Shown: in pieces, positions 6,804 through 15,301 of the stretch
Layout of the letters: the number at the start of each line of letters is the position of its first letter
Numbering within the stretch: position 1 is the stretch's first letter
From: Streptomyces sp. NBC_00178
GTDB lineage: Bacteria; Actinomycetota; Actinomycetes; Streptomycetales; Streptomycetaceae
Reading direction: 5' to 3'
NCBI RefSeq assembly: GCF_036206005.1
Contig: NZ_CP108143.1
Span: 3,610,001 to 3,674,000 of the forward strand
Length of the DNA: 64,000 nucleotides
Notes under the pieces: model-generated
Told to the model about the DNA's origin: nothing
Database searches by the model: none
What the model saw: only the letters and a program-made list of their open reading frames with translations
Translations under genes and position numbers: made by a program

Positions 6804-8507
6804 TCAGTGGCCCCGGCTCCGGGACACGAGCACGGCGATGTCGTCCTCCGCCGCGTCCGCGAACCGGTCCACGACCTCGTCCAGCAGGTCCTCCAGCCGT
6901 CCGCTGACCGGCATCGTGAGCCGGGAGAGCCGCTGGATGGAGACGTCGATGTCCTCGCCCCGGCGTTCCACGAGGCCGTCGGTGTACATGAAGAGCACCG
7001 TCCCCGGACCGCACGGCATGACCGCGGTCCTGTACCCGCCCATGCCCGTACCCAGCGGCGGCCCCACGGGTACACGTGCCACGCGCGCCCGGGGCTCCCC
7101 GGGGTCGATGAAGACGGGCGGCGGATGTCCGGCGCTGGCCACCTCGCAGATCCCCCGGCGCCGGTCGACGACCACCACCAGACAGGTCGCCGCCCGGTCC
7201 AGACCGGACTGTTCGACCGCCTTGTCGAGCCGTTCGAGGATGCGGTGGGGTGGCTGGTCGTCGTCGGCCATGATCCGCAGCATCGAGCGGTAGTTGCTCA
7301 TGGCGACGGCTGCCTCCACGCCGTGGCCCATGACGTCGCCCATCACCTTGAGGTGGCGTCCCCCTTGCAGCGGGATGGCGTCGTACCAGTCCCCGCCGAC
7401 CACCGCGCCGGCGCCGGCGGGCAGGTAGAGGGAGGCGATCTCGATGCCGTGGCCCGGCCCCCGCGGCTCGGACAGCAGGGACCGCTGGAGCTCCCGGGCG
7501 ACGTGGTGCTCGTGTGTGTAGCGATACGCGTGGTCCACGTCCACGGCGGCGCGGCCCGCCAGGGTCCGGGCGACGACGACGTCCAGCCCCTCGGTGAAGG
7601 GCGGCGAATCGCCCGCCCGCAGGAGGCTGAGTGCCCCGAGCGGGCGTCCGCGCGCCGTGAGCGGCACGACGACCGCGGAGTGCAGACCGATGGCCCGGTA
7701 GGCGGCGAACCGCTCCGGGGTGAGCAGCGAGCGGATGAACCGCTCGTCGCCCGCCAGGTTCTCGATGACCGGCTGGTCGGCCGCCAGGCAGCGGGGGACG
7801 GCGGTGCCCTCCTGGTACTCGACGTCCTCCCCCGCTCCGCCGAAACGGTCGACCAGGTCGGCGAGTTCGGGGACCGCGGCCACCCCGGCCCGCCGCAGCC
7901 GCAGCACCCCGGGCGGTGGCTCGCGCCGCGGGTGGCCGTCCTCGACGGGCACCGTCTCGACCACGGCGACGTCGGCCATGACCGGCACCACGAACTCGGC
8001 GAGTTCCTGGCACGTCGCCTGCACGTCGAGTGTCGTGCCGATGCTGACGGCGGCGGTGTCCAGAAGGGTCAGATAACTGCGCGCGCGCTCCAGCTCCTCG
8101 TGCTGGGTGCTGGTGGCCGTGATCTCCTGGGCGACGGCGACCAGGCCCCGGACCCGCCCGTCCTGTTCGAAGCGGTGGCAGGCGACCCGCCAGTACCTGC
8201 ACGGCGCGTCGAAGTCCGCCCAGGTGCGCCCGCTGGTGGTGAACTCGCGGGACCGTCCGTCGGCCAGCACCTGGGCCATGAGGTCGGTCCGCCCGTCGAC
8301 CTCGGGCAGTACCTCGGCCGGCGTCCTGCCCAGGTGCGCGGCGGCCGGCACGCCGTTGACCCGTTCGAGTGCGGCGTTCACGTAGACGTAGCGCAGCGCG
8401 GTGTCGAACACCGCCACCCCGGCCGGGCTGCCTCCGACGAGCCCGGCGAGCCCGGCCGGCGCTGTCGCGTCGGGGGGCGGCGGGTCGGCGTGCTCTTCGG
8501 CCTGCAA
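6804..8507 (-). CDS. PAS-GAF-SpoIIE (PP2C) phosphatase
   Basis: The 567-residue protein has a PAS domain (about 22-135, GVAVFDTALRYVYVNAALERVNG), a GAF-like sensor (about 140-315) and a C-terminal SpoIIE/PP2C phosphatase (about 335-560). Phosphatase metal-binding motifs are visible in VVGGDWYDAI, VMGDVMGHGVEAA, MYTDGLVERR and a final EDDIAVLV. Such proteins dephosphorylate anti-sigma-factor antagonists and so release stress sigma factors. The start is TTG at 8,507 with TGGAGG six bases ahead. No membrane segment is seen, so it should sense a cytoplasmic ligand or redox signal. A second SpoIIE phosphatase lies at 34,251. Confidence 0.92.
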   Translation of the reverse strand: MQAEEHADPPPPDATAPAGLAGLVGGSPAGVAVFDTALRYVYVNAALERVNGVPAAAHLGRTPAEVLPEVDGRTDLMAQVLADGRSREFTTSGRTWADFDAPCRYWRVACHRFEQDGRVRGLVAVAQEITATSTQHEELERARSYLTLLDTAAVSIGTTLDVQATCQELAEFVVPVMADVAVVETVPVEDGHPRREPPPGVLRLRRAGVAAVPELADLVDRFGGAGEDVEYQEGTAVPRCLAADQPVIENLAGDERFIRSLLTPERFAAYRAIGLHSAVVVPLTARGRPLGALSLLRAGDSPPFTEGLDVVVARTLAGRAAVDVDHAYRYTHEHHVARELQRSLLSEPRGPGHGIEIASLYLPAGAGAVVGGDWYDAIPLQGGRHLKVMGDVMGHGVEAAVAMSNYRSMLRIMADDDQPPHRILERLDKAVEQSGLDRAATCLVVVVDRRRGICEVASAGHPPPVFIDPGEPRARVARVPVGPPLGTGMGGYRTAVMPCGPGTVLFMYTDGLVERRGEDIDVSIQRLSRLTMPVSGRLEDLLDEVVDRFADAAEDDIAVLVSRSRGH

Positions 8508-8582
8508 CGGAGCCTCCAGACGGATCGTGGCCCGGCGGGTGCGGGGCCGTCGGCCCTCACGGGCGCTCCGGCACCCGGCTCC

Positions 8583-9326
8583 TCATCGTCTGCCGCCGCG
8601 CGCCGCCCCGCATCTCCGTGGCAGCGGCGCACCGGCGTCCAGCCGGTCCAGCGACAGGGTGCCCTCCGAGACGGCGGCCCCGGGAGGCAGCTCCAGGGCC
8701 GCCTCGACCCGCTCGGGTACCGGGGCCAGGCCCAGGAGACCGCTCACGAGCAGTCCGGCGAGGTGGTGCCAGGCCGGGGCCCGGCGGATCATCGCGTGGT
8801 CGCTGCCGGGGATCGTCACCAGGCAGGTGCGGGCGCCCGCACGGCGGGCCCTCGCCGTGAGCGACTGGGACGCCAGGGGGCTGGTCACCCGGTCCCGGGT
8901 GCTGTGCAGCAGCACGACGTCCCGGCCCGCCAGCTGGGTCACCGGGTCGCCCGGCGGGCACCAGGGGGCGAGGCCGACCACCGAGCGGACCAGGGGGTGG
9001 CCGGCCGCGTGCAGGGCTGCACGGGCGCCCATCGAGTGGCCGAGGAGGACGACGGGGATGTCACCCGCCTCGCGACGGAGGTCGTCCAGGACGCGCACGG
9101 CGTCGTGCAGGGGGTCCTTCCGGGCGCCGTTCCAGCCCCGGTGCGTGTAGCGCACGCGCTGCACCCGGACCCCGCGGTCGCCGCGGACCGCGTGCGCCAC
9201 CGCGCGCGATATCGGCAGCATGCGCAGACCGGGCAGGTTCAGAGCCCCCGGCGCGGGTGCGGCCAGGCCGGTCTCGTAACCGCCGTGGAGGATGAGCACC
9301 GCTGCCGAGGGCGGTCGTTCGGCCAC
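8583..9326 (-). CDS. Alpha/beta hydrolase fold protein
   Basis: The 247-residue protein opens with SAAVLILHGGYE, the first strand and oxyanion HG motif. It carries the nucleophile elbow VLLGHSMGAR, a putative acid in LLHSTRDRVTS and a putative base in IPGSDHAMIRR, so Ser-Asp-His is intact. It has no signal peptide. The GTG at 9,326 is chosen because AGGAGGT lies five bases upstream and the reading begins just before the first strand. The substrate is unknown; the size and spacing fit a dienelactone-hydrolase or lysophospholipase-like esterase. It diverges from the peroxiredoxin gene. Confidence 0.82.
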   Translation of the reverse strand: MAERPPSAAVLILHGGYETGLAAPAPGALNLPGLRMLPISRAVAHAVRGDRGVRVQRVRYTHRGWNGARKDPLHDAVRVLDDLRREAGDIPVVLLGHSMGARAALHAAGHPLVRSVVGLAPWCPPGDPVTQLAGRDVVLLHSTRDRVTSPLASQSLTARARRAGARTCLVTIPGSDHAMIRRAPAWHHLAGLLVSGLLGLAPVPERVEAALELPPGAAVSEGTLSLDRLDAGAPLPRRCGAARGGRR

Positions 9327-9486
9327 CTGTACCTCCTGGGCGGGTGCGGGGCCGGCACCCCGCGTTCTCCCTGTATTCGGTGCCGGACGGCCCGCGGATG
9401 GGTCGGACGTGTCGATGCGGGGGAAGTGCCGTTCACTGTACGAGGCATGGACCCCGTCCCGTACACCGACACAAGGAGCCTCCGAC

Positions 9487-9972
9487 ATGGCGTCAGGACC
9501 CCGAACCGGCCAGCAGGCACCCGACTTCACCCTCCCGGGCGGGGTGCTCACCGAGGGCGCCTTCGCCCGGTCCGACTACACGCTCTCCACCGCCCGCGGG
9601 CGGGCCGTCGTGCTCGCCTTCTACCCCGGTGACAACACGGCCGTCTGCACGAAGCAGCTGTGCTCGTACTCCTCGGGCTTCGAGACCTTCGAGGGACTCG
9701 ACGCGGAGGTCTGGGGAATCAGTCCACAGGGTGTGGACAGCCACGAGCACTTCGCCCGCGGTCACGGCCTGCGCATGCCGCTGCTGGCCGACGAGGCGCG
9801 GGAGACGGCCCGGGCGTACGGAGTCGCGGCGCCCGGCATCGGGGTGCGCCGTTCCGTCTTCCTGATCGGCCCGGACGGGGTGCTGAGGTGGAAGCACGTC
9901 GCCCTGCTCGGTGCCACGTTCCAGTCGATGGACACCCTCGCCGGGCAGCTTTCCGGCATCGCAACTCCCTGA
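9487..9972 (+). CDS. Peroxiredoxin (BCP/AhpC-TSA family)
   Basis: The 161-residue thioredoxin-fold peroxidase reduces hydrogen peroxide and organic peroxides. The peroxidatic Cys lies in FYPGDNTAVCTKQLC, with a second Cys five residues later, the spacing of atypical two-Cys bacterioferritin-comigratory proteins. The N-terminal APDFTLPGG motif is also typical. AAGGAG stands nine bases before the ATG at 9,487. The electron donor is probably thioredoxin or mycoredoxin, by family. It is transcribed away from the hydrolase gene and is followed by membrane genes. Confidence 0.93.
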   Translation: MASGPRTGQQAPDFTLPGGVLTEGAFARSDYTLSTARGRAVVLAFYPGDNTAVCTKQLCSYSSGFETFEGLDAEVWGISPQGVDSHEHFARGHGLRMPLLADEARETARAYGVAAPGIGVRRSVFLIGPDGVLRWKHVALLGATFQSMDTLAGQLSGIATP

Positions 9973-10077
9973 AGACTGCCGGACTCCGGCAGTATCCCCG
10001 CAGGGTCCGGCATGGGACCATTCAGGCAGTTCGACGGAAACGTTTCGGGGGAACAGCGACACCGGGGGAGTGATCGC

Positions 10078-10599
10078 TTGACCGTTTTTCTCGGTCTCGG
10101 CATTGCGGGAATCGCGCTTCTGACCCTGTCCCTGATCTTCGACGGGATCCTCGAAGGGCTCCTCGGTGATGCCTTGGGCGGCCTGCTCAACGGCTTCTTC
10201 GACGGCCTGCTCTCGCTGCCCGTCATCGCCGGATTCCTCTCGATGCTCGGCTTCGGCGGTGCGATCGTGCTCGGCACGACCGGTGCCGGGATACCGGTGG
10301 CTCTCGCCGCGGGCGCCGGTGCCGGGCTCGTCGCGGCCTGGCTGACCTGGAAGTTCAGCCAGGCCCTGATGAGGGATCAGACCACCGCCACGCCACGGGG
10401 CGACGATCTCATCGGCACCTCGGGGTCGGTGGTCACACCGATCCCGGCCGACGGCTACGGCGAAGTGCTGCTGCGACTCGCGGGCCAGACCGTCAAGTTC
10501 TCCGCGAAGAGCGCCGTGCCGGTCGAACGCGGCGCCGAGATCTGGGTGGAGGCCACACTCTCCACCACCTCGGTCACCGTGCGCCCCGTCGAGCGCTGA
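10078..10599 (+). CDS. NfeD-like membrane protein
   Basis: The 173-residue protein has two or three membrane segments (about 3-22, 45-65 and 75-98) and a C-terminal OB-fold-like domain (about 112-172) with the pattern DLIGTSGSVVTPIPADGYGEVLL. That layout matches short NfeD proteins. NfeD proteins pair with SPFH/flotillin proteins in membrane microdomains, and a flotillin gene follows 82 bases downstream. I favour the TTG at 10,078, eight bases after GGGGGAG; an in-frame ATG at 10,012 would add 22 mostly polar residues. Only the OB-fold half resembles the longer protease-type NfeD, so no proteolysis is expected. Confidence 0.78.
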   Translation: MTVFLGLGIAGIALLTLSLIFDGILEGLLGDALGGLLNGFFDGLLSLPVIAGFLSMLGFGGAIVLGTTGAGIPVALAAGAGAGLVAAWLTWKFSQALMRDQTTATPRGDDLIGTSGSVVTPIPADGYGEVLLRLAGQTVKFSAKSAVPVERGAEIWVEATLSTTSVTVRPVER

Positions 10600-10681
10600 C
10601 ACCACCGAGCGAGCCCGCCAGTCCGGAACTCGCGCAACCGAACAACTGCCGTCCCGTCGGGGGGCAGGGGGGACACCTTTC

Positions 10682-12121
10682 ATGAGTCCAGTACTGATCG
10701 CCATCGTCGGCGTCGTCGTCCTAGTCGTGCTCCTGGCCCTCGCCGTGATCACCCGGTACAAGGTCGCGGGCCCGAGCCAGGCCTTCATCATCACCGGGCG
10801 GCGCGGCAAGAAGTCCACCGATCCGGTGACCGGCCGCACCAGCATCGACAACAGCGGCCAGAAGGTCGTCGTGGGCGGCGGAGTCTTCGTCGTGCCGTTC
10901 GTCCAGCAGAAGTTCACGCTCGACCTCTCCAGCCGGCACATCCCCGTCGCCGTACGGGGCGCCGTCACGCTGCGCGGCGTGAAGTCCAACCTCGAAGGCG
11001 TCGCGATCGTCAAGGTCGGCGGCAGCGAGGACGCGATCCGGGCCGCGGCCCAGCGCTTCCTCCAGCAGCAGAACGGCATCGTCGGCTTCACCCAGGAGGT
11101 GCTGTCCGGCGCGCTGCGGGCCATCGTCGGCCGTATGTCCGTCGAGGACATCATCCGCGACCGTGCCGCGTTCGCCGGGCAGGTCGCCGAGGAGGCCGAG
11201 GCCAGCCTCTCCGGTCAGGGCCTCATCCTGGACGCCTTCCAGATCCAGGACATCACCACCGAGGGCTCCTACCTGGAGGACCTCGGCCGCCCGGAGGCCG
11301 CGCGCGCCAAGCAGGAGGCCGACATCGCCGAGGCCATCGCCCGGCGGGCGTCCGAGCAGGCCCGGCTGAAGGCGGCCGAGGAGATCGCCATCGCCGAGCG
11401 GACGTTCTACCTGAAGCAGGCCGAGATCAAGGCCGAGACCGAGGCCGCGGCGGCCAAGGCCAACGCGGCGGGTCCGCTCGCCGAGGCCGCCCGCCAGCAG
11501 GAGGTGCTCGCGGAGCAGGAGAAGGTCGCCGAGCGCCAGGCGGCCCTGACCGACCGCGAACTCGACACCAAGGTCCGCAAGCCCGCCGACGCGGCCCGCT
11601 ACCGCGCGGAGCAGGAGGCCGAGGCCCGCCGCATCGCACAGGTCAAGGAGGCCGAGGCCGACGCGGAGCGGTCCCGCCTGACCGGTCAGGGCGAGAAGCT
11701 GCACCGCTCGGCGCTCGCCGACGCCGTGCGCATCGAGGGCGAGTCCGAGGCCGCCGCCATCGCGGCGAAGGGTGCCGCCGAGGCCGAGGCCATGCAGAAG
11801 AAGGCTGACGCCTTCAAACAGTACGGGGACGCGGCCGTCCTGCAGATGCTGGTCGAGGTGCTCCCCCAGGTCGTCGCCAAGGCGGCCGAGCCGCTCAGCG
11901 CGATCGACAAGATGACCGTCATCTCGACGGACGGCGCCAGTCAGCTGTCCCGCACGGTCACCGACAACGTCGCGCAGGGGATCGAGCTCCTCAACTCCAC
12001 CACGGGTGTGGACCTGGGCGCGCTGCTGAAGAACCTCCAGGCCAAGGCCGCGGGCACCGCTCCACTTGCCGCGGTCCCGGCGCCCTCGGCCAACGGCGAG
12101 AAGATCGAGATCAAGGACTGA
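10682..12121 (+). CDS. Flotillin-like SPFH domain protein
   Basis: The 479-residue protein begins with one hydrophobic anchor (about 4-24), then an SPFH/band-7 domain (about 25-200, including GGGVFVVPFVQQKFTLDLSSRHIPV). A long Ala/Glu-rich coiled coil (about 205-390) follows, and a C-terminal assembly domain after that. This is flotillin architecture (YuaG/FloT, YqiK). Flotillins oligomerise on the inner face of the membrane and organise fluid microdomains that affect signalling and cell-wall enzymes. The ATG follows GGGGGGA. The partner NfeD-like gene is directly upstream, the arrangement known for many bacterial flotillins, and the pair probably forms an operon. Confidence 0.93.
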   Translation: MSPVLIAIVGVVVLVVLLALAVITRYKVAGPSQAFIITGRRGKKSTDPVTGRTSIDNSGQKVVVGGGVFVVPFVQQKFTLDLSSRHIPVAVRGAVTLRGVKSNLEGVAIVKVGGSEDAIRAAAQRFLQQQNGIVGFTQEVLSGALRAIVGRMSVEDIIRDRAAFAGQVAEEAEASLSGQGLILDAFQIQDITTEGSYLEDLGRPEAARAKQEADIAEAIARRASEQARLKAAEEIAIAERTFYLKQAEIKAETEAAAAKANAAGPLAEAARQQEVLAEQEKVAERQAALTDRELDTKVRKPADAARYRAEQEAEARRIAQVKEAEADAERSRLTGQGEKLHRSALADAVRIEGESEAAAIAAKGAAEAEAMQKKADAFKQYGDAAVLQMLVEVLPQVVAKAAEPLSAIDKMTVISTDGASQLSRTVTDNVAQGIELLNSTTGVDLGALLKNLQAKAAGTAPLAAVPAPSANGEKIEIKD

Positions 12122-12133
12122 CTCCGCGGGCCG

Positions 12134-12162
12134 GGCCGCGGTACCGACCCGGTGCCGCGGCC
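12134..12162 (+). terminator. Terminator between convergent genes
   Basis: GGCCGCGG and CCGCGGCC, extended by pairing of ACC with GGT, form a hairpin 13 bases after the flotillin stop, facing the leftward frameshifted gene. Confidence 0.6.
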
Positions 12163-12188
12163 GGCCCGGCACGGCCGGGCGGCAAGAC

Positions 12189-12649
12189 TCAGCCGCCGAC
12201 GACGGTGACGCCCCGCGCCGCGAGGATCCCGCGCTTCCCGGGGACCGTGATCATCTCCGTGCCGGAGACACGGGTGAGGCTGGGCAGCAGCGCCAGGTCG
12301 TCGAGCGAGTGGATGCCGAAGAGGGCGTCCTCGCCGTCCCACACCGGGGAGCACTCGTCGTACACCGGGGCGCCGCCGTCGACGACGAGTGTCTCCACGC
12401 CCGCCAGGAGTTCCTCGCCGATCTCCAGCGCCTCGAAGAAGGCGCGGGACTCGTCCAGCACCGTGTACTCCAGGCCGTTGCCGAACACGTGGGCGTGCAG
12501 ATCCGCGATGCCCCGCGCTCTCGCCCGTGCGTCGATGCCGGCGCAGGGGTGGGCGTCTCCTCCACGTACATGAGCTGCTCGACGACGAGCAGCTTGAAGT
12601 CGGAGTCCTCGAAGTCCTCGAAGTCCTTGAAGTCCTTGAAGTCGGCCAC
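12189..12649 (-). pseudogene. Frameshifted conserved hypothetical (DUF6892-like)
   Basis: From the GTG at 12,649 the frame reads MADFKDFKDFEDFEDSDFKL, then LLVVEQLMYVEETPTP, and then loses sense until a stop at 12,251. The frame one base over continues sensibly as GIDARARARGIADLHAHVFG and NGLEYTVLDESRAFFEALEI, through VDGGAPVYDECSPVWDGEDA, to a stop at 12,189. Joined, the two halves give a protein of about 150 residues. It resembles the small actinomycete proteins I remember as DUF6892, in which VDGGAPVY and a late SLDDLALLPSLTRV are conserved. The break lies near 12,546-12,553, at a C run in the leftward transcript, and fits loss of one C. It is either a real mutation or a homopolymer sequencing error. 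Confidence 0.7.
12606..12641. repeat. Four tandem 9-bp repeats in the frameshifted gene
   Basis: TCCTCGAAG occurs twice and TCCTTGAAG twice in exact tandem. They encode repeated Asp-Phe-Lys/Glu triplets at the N terminus of the frameshifted gene. The unit is a multiple of three, so changes in copy number keep the frame. Confidence 0.9.
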
Positions 12650-12804
12650 GGCGGACGATTACGGCGCCGCACCGACGGCTCCGCCGTGCCCGGGCCCCGT
12701 TCCCCGCCCCCGACAGCCGGAGGCCGGGTCCGGTTAGGGTAATGAGCAGCTAAAGAGATGATCAAAAGCGTGCCCTGCCGCCGCGCGCTCCTCGGGAGGA
12801 AGCC

Positions 12805-13275
12805 ATGGGAACCCACCGCACATCGCTGCCAGGAGTCGGCGTCCAGTACGACTACACGACGGAGTCGGGGCAGCACATCTCGGTCGTCGTGCACCACGAC
12901 GGACGCCGGTTCCTCGGCTTCTACGAACAGGACGATCCTGATTCGTGCGTGCTCTCCGTGCCCCTGACCACCGCCGAGGCCACCGGGCTCGCCCACCTCA
13001 TCGACGCGGCGCCGATCGACGCCGTACGCACCGAGGGCATCGACCTGGTCACCGAGCACATCCCGCTCGGGACCCGTTCGCCGTACGGCGGGCGGCTGCT
13101 CGGGGACACCCGGGCACGGACGAGGACGGGGGCGTCGATCGTCGCCGTCCTGCGGACGCACAGCGCGCACCCGTCGCCCGGACCGGACTTCCGGCTCGCC
13201 ATCGGGGACACGCTCGTCGTCGTCGGAACCCGTGAGGGCGTGGACACGCTCTCCGAGATCATCGCGGAGGGCTGA
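12805..13275 (+). CDS. Antiporter regulatory subunit (KhtT/TrkA-C type)
   Basis: The 156-residue soluble protein ends in an RCK C-terminal (TrkA-C) domain, about residues 75-155, with FRLAIGDTLVVVGTREGVDTL typical of the fold. The N-terminal half resembles KhtT, the regulatory partner of a K+/H+ antiporter that senses pH or a cyclic dinucleotide. The ATG has GGAGGAAG upstream. Its stop is two bases before the GTG of the antiporter gene, so the two are translationally coupled. By analogy with B. subtilis KhtTU it should gate cation efflux. Confidence 0.88.
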   Translation: MGTHRTSLPGVGVQYDYTTESGQHISVVVHHDGRRFLGFYEQDDPDSCVLSVPLTTAEATGLAHLIDAAPIDAVRTEGIDLVTEHIPLGTRSPYGGRLLGDTRARTRTGASIVAVLRTHSAHPSPGPDFRLAIGDTLVVVGTREGVDTLSEIIAEG

Positions 13276-13277
13276 CC

Positions 13278-14525
13278 GTGCACGACACGACCGCACTGCT
13301 GGTGGAGCTCGGCTCCGTCATCCTGGGACTCGGCATCATCGGACGGTTCGCCGGGCGGATAGGGCTCTCGCCGATCCCGCTCTACCTCCTCGCCGGACTC
13401 GCGTTCGGGGAGGGCGGCCTGCTGCCGCTCGGCGCGAGCGAGGAGTTCACCGCCATCGGGGCGGAGATCGGCGTCATCCTGCTCCTGCTGCTCCTCGGGC
13501 TCGAGTACAGCGCCTCGGAACTCGTCACCAGCCTCAAGACGCAGTACCCGTCCGGAGTCGTCGACTTCGTGCTCAACGCGACGCCCGGTGCGATCGCCGG
13601 TCTGCTGCTCGGGTGGGGGCCGGTCGGCGCGGTCGCGCTGGCCGGGGTCACCTGGATCTCGTCGTCGGGTGTGATCGCCAAGGTGATGACCGACATGGGA
13701 CGGCTCGGCAACCGGGAGACGCCCGTCATCCTGGGTGTCCTCGTCATCGAGGACCTCGCCATGGCCGTCTACCTGCCGCTGCTCACCGCGATGCTGGCGG
13801 GCGTCGGTCTGGCCGGCGGCAGCATCGCGCTGCTGATCGCGCTCGGCACCGTCGGGTTCGTGCTGTACCTCGCGCTGCGCCACGGCAGGCTCATCAGCCG
13901 GGCGGTGTCCTCCGACAACCCGGAGATGCTGCTGCTCGTCGTGCTCGGGCTCACCGTCCTGGTCGCCGGTGTGGCGCAGCAGCTCCAGGTGTCGGCGGCG
14001 GTCGGCGCGTTCCTGGTCGGCATCGCCCTGTCGGGCGAGGTCGCCGAGGGCGCCCGCAAGCTGCTGACGCCGCTGCGGGACCTGTTCGCCGCCGTCTTCT
14101 TCGTCTTCTTCGGCCTGTCGACCGATCCTGCGGAGATCCCGCCCGTGCTGCTCCCGGCGGCGCTGCTGGCGGTGGTGACGGTCTTCACGAAGATCGGCAC
14201 GGGCTGGTACGCGTCCCGGCGGGCCGGAATCGGTCCGCGCGGCCGGTGGCGCGCGGGCGGCACGCTGGTCGCGCGCGGGGAGTTCTCGATCGTCATCGCC
14301 GGTCTGGCCGTGGCGACGGAACCGCGGATCGGGCCCATCGCGACGGCGTACGTCCTGATCCTGGTGATCGCCGGGCCGCTCACGGCGCGGTGGACGGAAC
14401 CGGTCGCCTCCAGGCTGCAGGCGGCGCTGGCCGGCAAGCGGAAGAAGCCGGCCGCGGCGCGCGACGAGCCGATGCCGTCGCACGACGACCTGACGCCGGA
14501 GCACGCGGGGCGCGACTCCGACTGA
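13278..14525 (+). CDS. CPA2-type cation:proton antiporter (KhtU-like)
   Basis: The 415-residue integral membrane protein has about twelve segments of the Na+/H+ exchanger (CPA2) fold. Conserved features include LSPIPLYLLAGLAFGEGG near the N terminus, VLVIEDLAMAVYLPLL in the centre (acidic ion-binding site) and GTLVARGEFSIVIAGLA near the C terminus. The last 40 residues are a charged cytoplasmic tail. Start is GTG, coupled to the upstream regulatory subunit. The pair should export K+ or Na+ in exchange for protons, for pH or potassium homeostasis. Confidence 0.92.
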   Translation: MHDTTALLVELGSVILGLGIIGRFAGRIGLSPIPLYLLAGLAFGEGGLLPLGASEEFTAIGAEIGVILLLLLLGLEYSASELVTSLKTQYPSGVVDFVLNATPGAIAGLLLGWGPVGAVALAGVTWISSSGVIAKVMTDMGRLGNRETPVILGVLVIEDLAMAVYLPLLTAMLAGVGLAGGSIALLIALGTVGFVLYLALRHGRLISRAVSSDNPEMLLLVVLGLTVLVAGVAQQLQVSAAVGAFLVGIALSGEVAEGARKLLTPLRDLFAAVFFVFFGLSTDPAEIPPVLLPAALLAVVTVFTKIGTGWYASRRAGIGPRGRWRAGGTLVARGEFSIVIAGLAVATEPRIGPIATAYVLILVIAGPLTARWTEPVASRLQAALAGKRKKPAAARDEPMPSHDDLTPEHAGRDSD

Positions 14526-14573
14526 GAGTCCCGTCCGGGGCGTCCGCCGGATCGATCCTGCACGGCCCGCACG

Positions 14574-14598
14574 GCCCCGGGGCAACCGCCCCCGGGGC
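14574..14598 (+). terminator. Terminator after the antiporter operon
   Basis: GCCCCGGGG pairs exactly with CCCCGGGGC across a 7-base loop, 49 bases after the antiporter stop. The rest of the gap to 14,750 contains no gene. Confidence 0.65.
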
Positions 14599-14750
14599 TG
14601 TCGGCGTCTCCACGGGCCCGGCGCGTGTCCCCCGGTGGCCGGTTCCCGCCCCTGCCGCCGAGGTACGGCGGACCACCACGCCCGCGGTTTCTACACGGCT
14701 GTAGAGTTCGACTGGTTCCGCATCACAGGCACGCTACGTATGGAGACGTC

Positions 14751-15206
14751 ATGGCCCTTTGGGATCGGATCAAGGAATCCGCGTCGACGATGCAGACGCA
14801 GCTGGAGGCGAAGAAGAACGACCTCAAGAGCGGGGCGTTCCGGGACGCGAGCATGGCCATGTGCGCCCTCGTGGCGGCCGCCGACGGCTCCATCGACCCG
14901 TCCGAGCGGCAGCGCGTCGCCTCGCTGATCGCCGGCAACGACGTGCTGCGGAACTTCCCGGCGGACGACCTGCAGCGCCGCTTCAACGAGTACGTGGACA
15001 AGCTGACCGCGGACTTCGCCTTCGGCAAGGTCAGCGTGCTCCAGGAGATCGGCAAGGCCAGGAAGAAGCCCGCCGAGGCCCGCGCCGTCATCCAGATCGG
15101 CATCGTCATCGGCGGCGCCGACGGCGACTTCGACAAGTCCGAGCAGGCCGTCGTCCGGGAGGCGTGCTTCGCGCTGGACCTGCCGCCGCACGAGTTCGAC
15201 CTGTAG
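14751..15206 (+). CDS. TerB family tellurite-resistance protein
   Basis: The 151-residue helical protein matches TerB: MALWDRIKESASTMQTQLEA, then two acidic helix pairs, AALVAAADGSIDPSERQRV and IGIVIGGADGDFDKSEQAVV, which carry the DGxxxxxE metal-binding pattern. TerB proteins bind divalent metal and join membrane-associated stress complexes with TerC and TerD. No other ter gene is adjacent, though a VWA protein of Ter flavour lies at 27,613. ATG at 14,751, with GGAGAC upstream. Confidence 0.92.
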   Translation: MALWDRIKESASTMQTQLEAKKNDLKSGAFRDASMAMCALVAAADGSIDPSERQRVASLIAGNDVLRNFPADDLQRRFNEYVDKLTADFAFGKVSVLQEIGKARKKPAEARAVIQIGIVIGGADGDFDKSEQAVVREACFALDLPPHEFDL

Positions 15207-15217
15207 GACCGCGCCAC

Positions 15218-15286
15218 GGCGTACGGTCCGAAGCCACGGGCCGTACGCCCTCGGACCGTACGGTCCGAAGCCACGGGCCGTACGCC
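15218..15286. repeat. Direct 29-bp repeat forming tandem hairpins
   Basis: A 29-base unit at 15,221-15,249 is repeated exactly at 15,258-15,286. In the first copy GGCGTACGG pairs with CCGTACGCC, and the second copy forms a similar but weaker hairpin. The array lies between convergent genes (TerB rightward, PucR-type regulator leftward) and looks like a duplicated bidirectional terminator. Confidence 0.8.
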
Positions 15287-15301
15287 GCGGACCGCCGGGC
15301 G

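Noticed and set aside
6525-9632. 1,035-residue rightward frame opposite the SpoIIE phosphatase and hydrolase
   Set aside because: It is an antisense shadow of two well-supported genes, with low-complexity Arg/Gly/Val/Asp composition and no domain.
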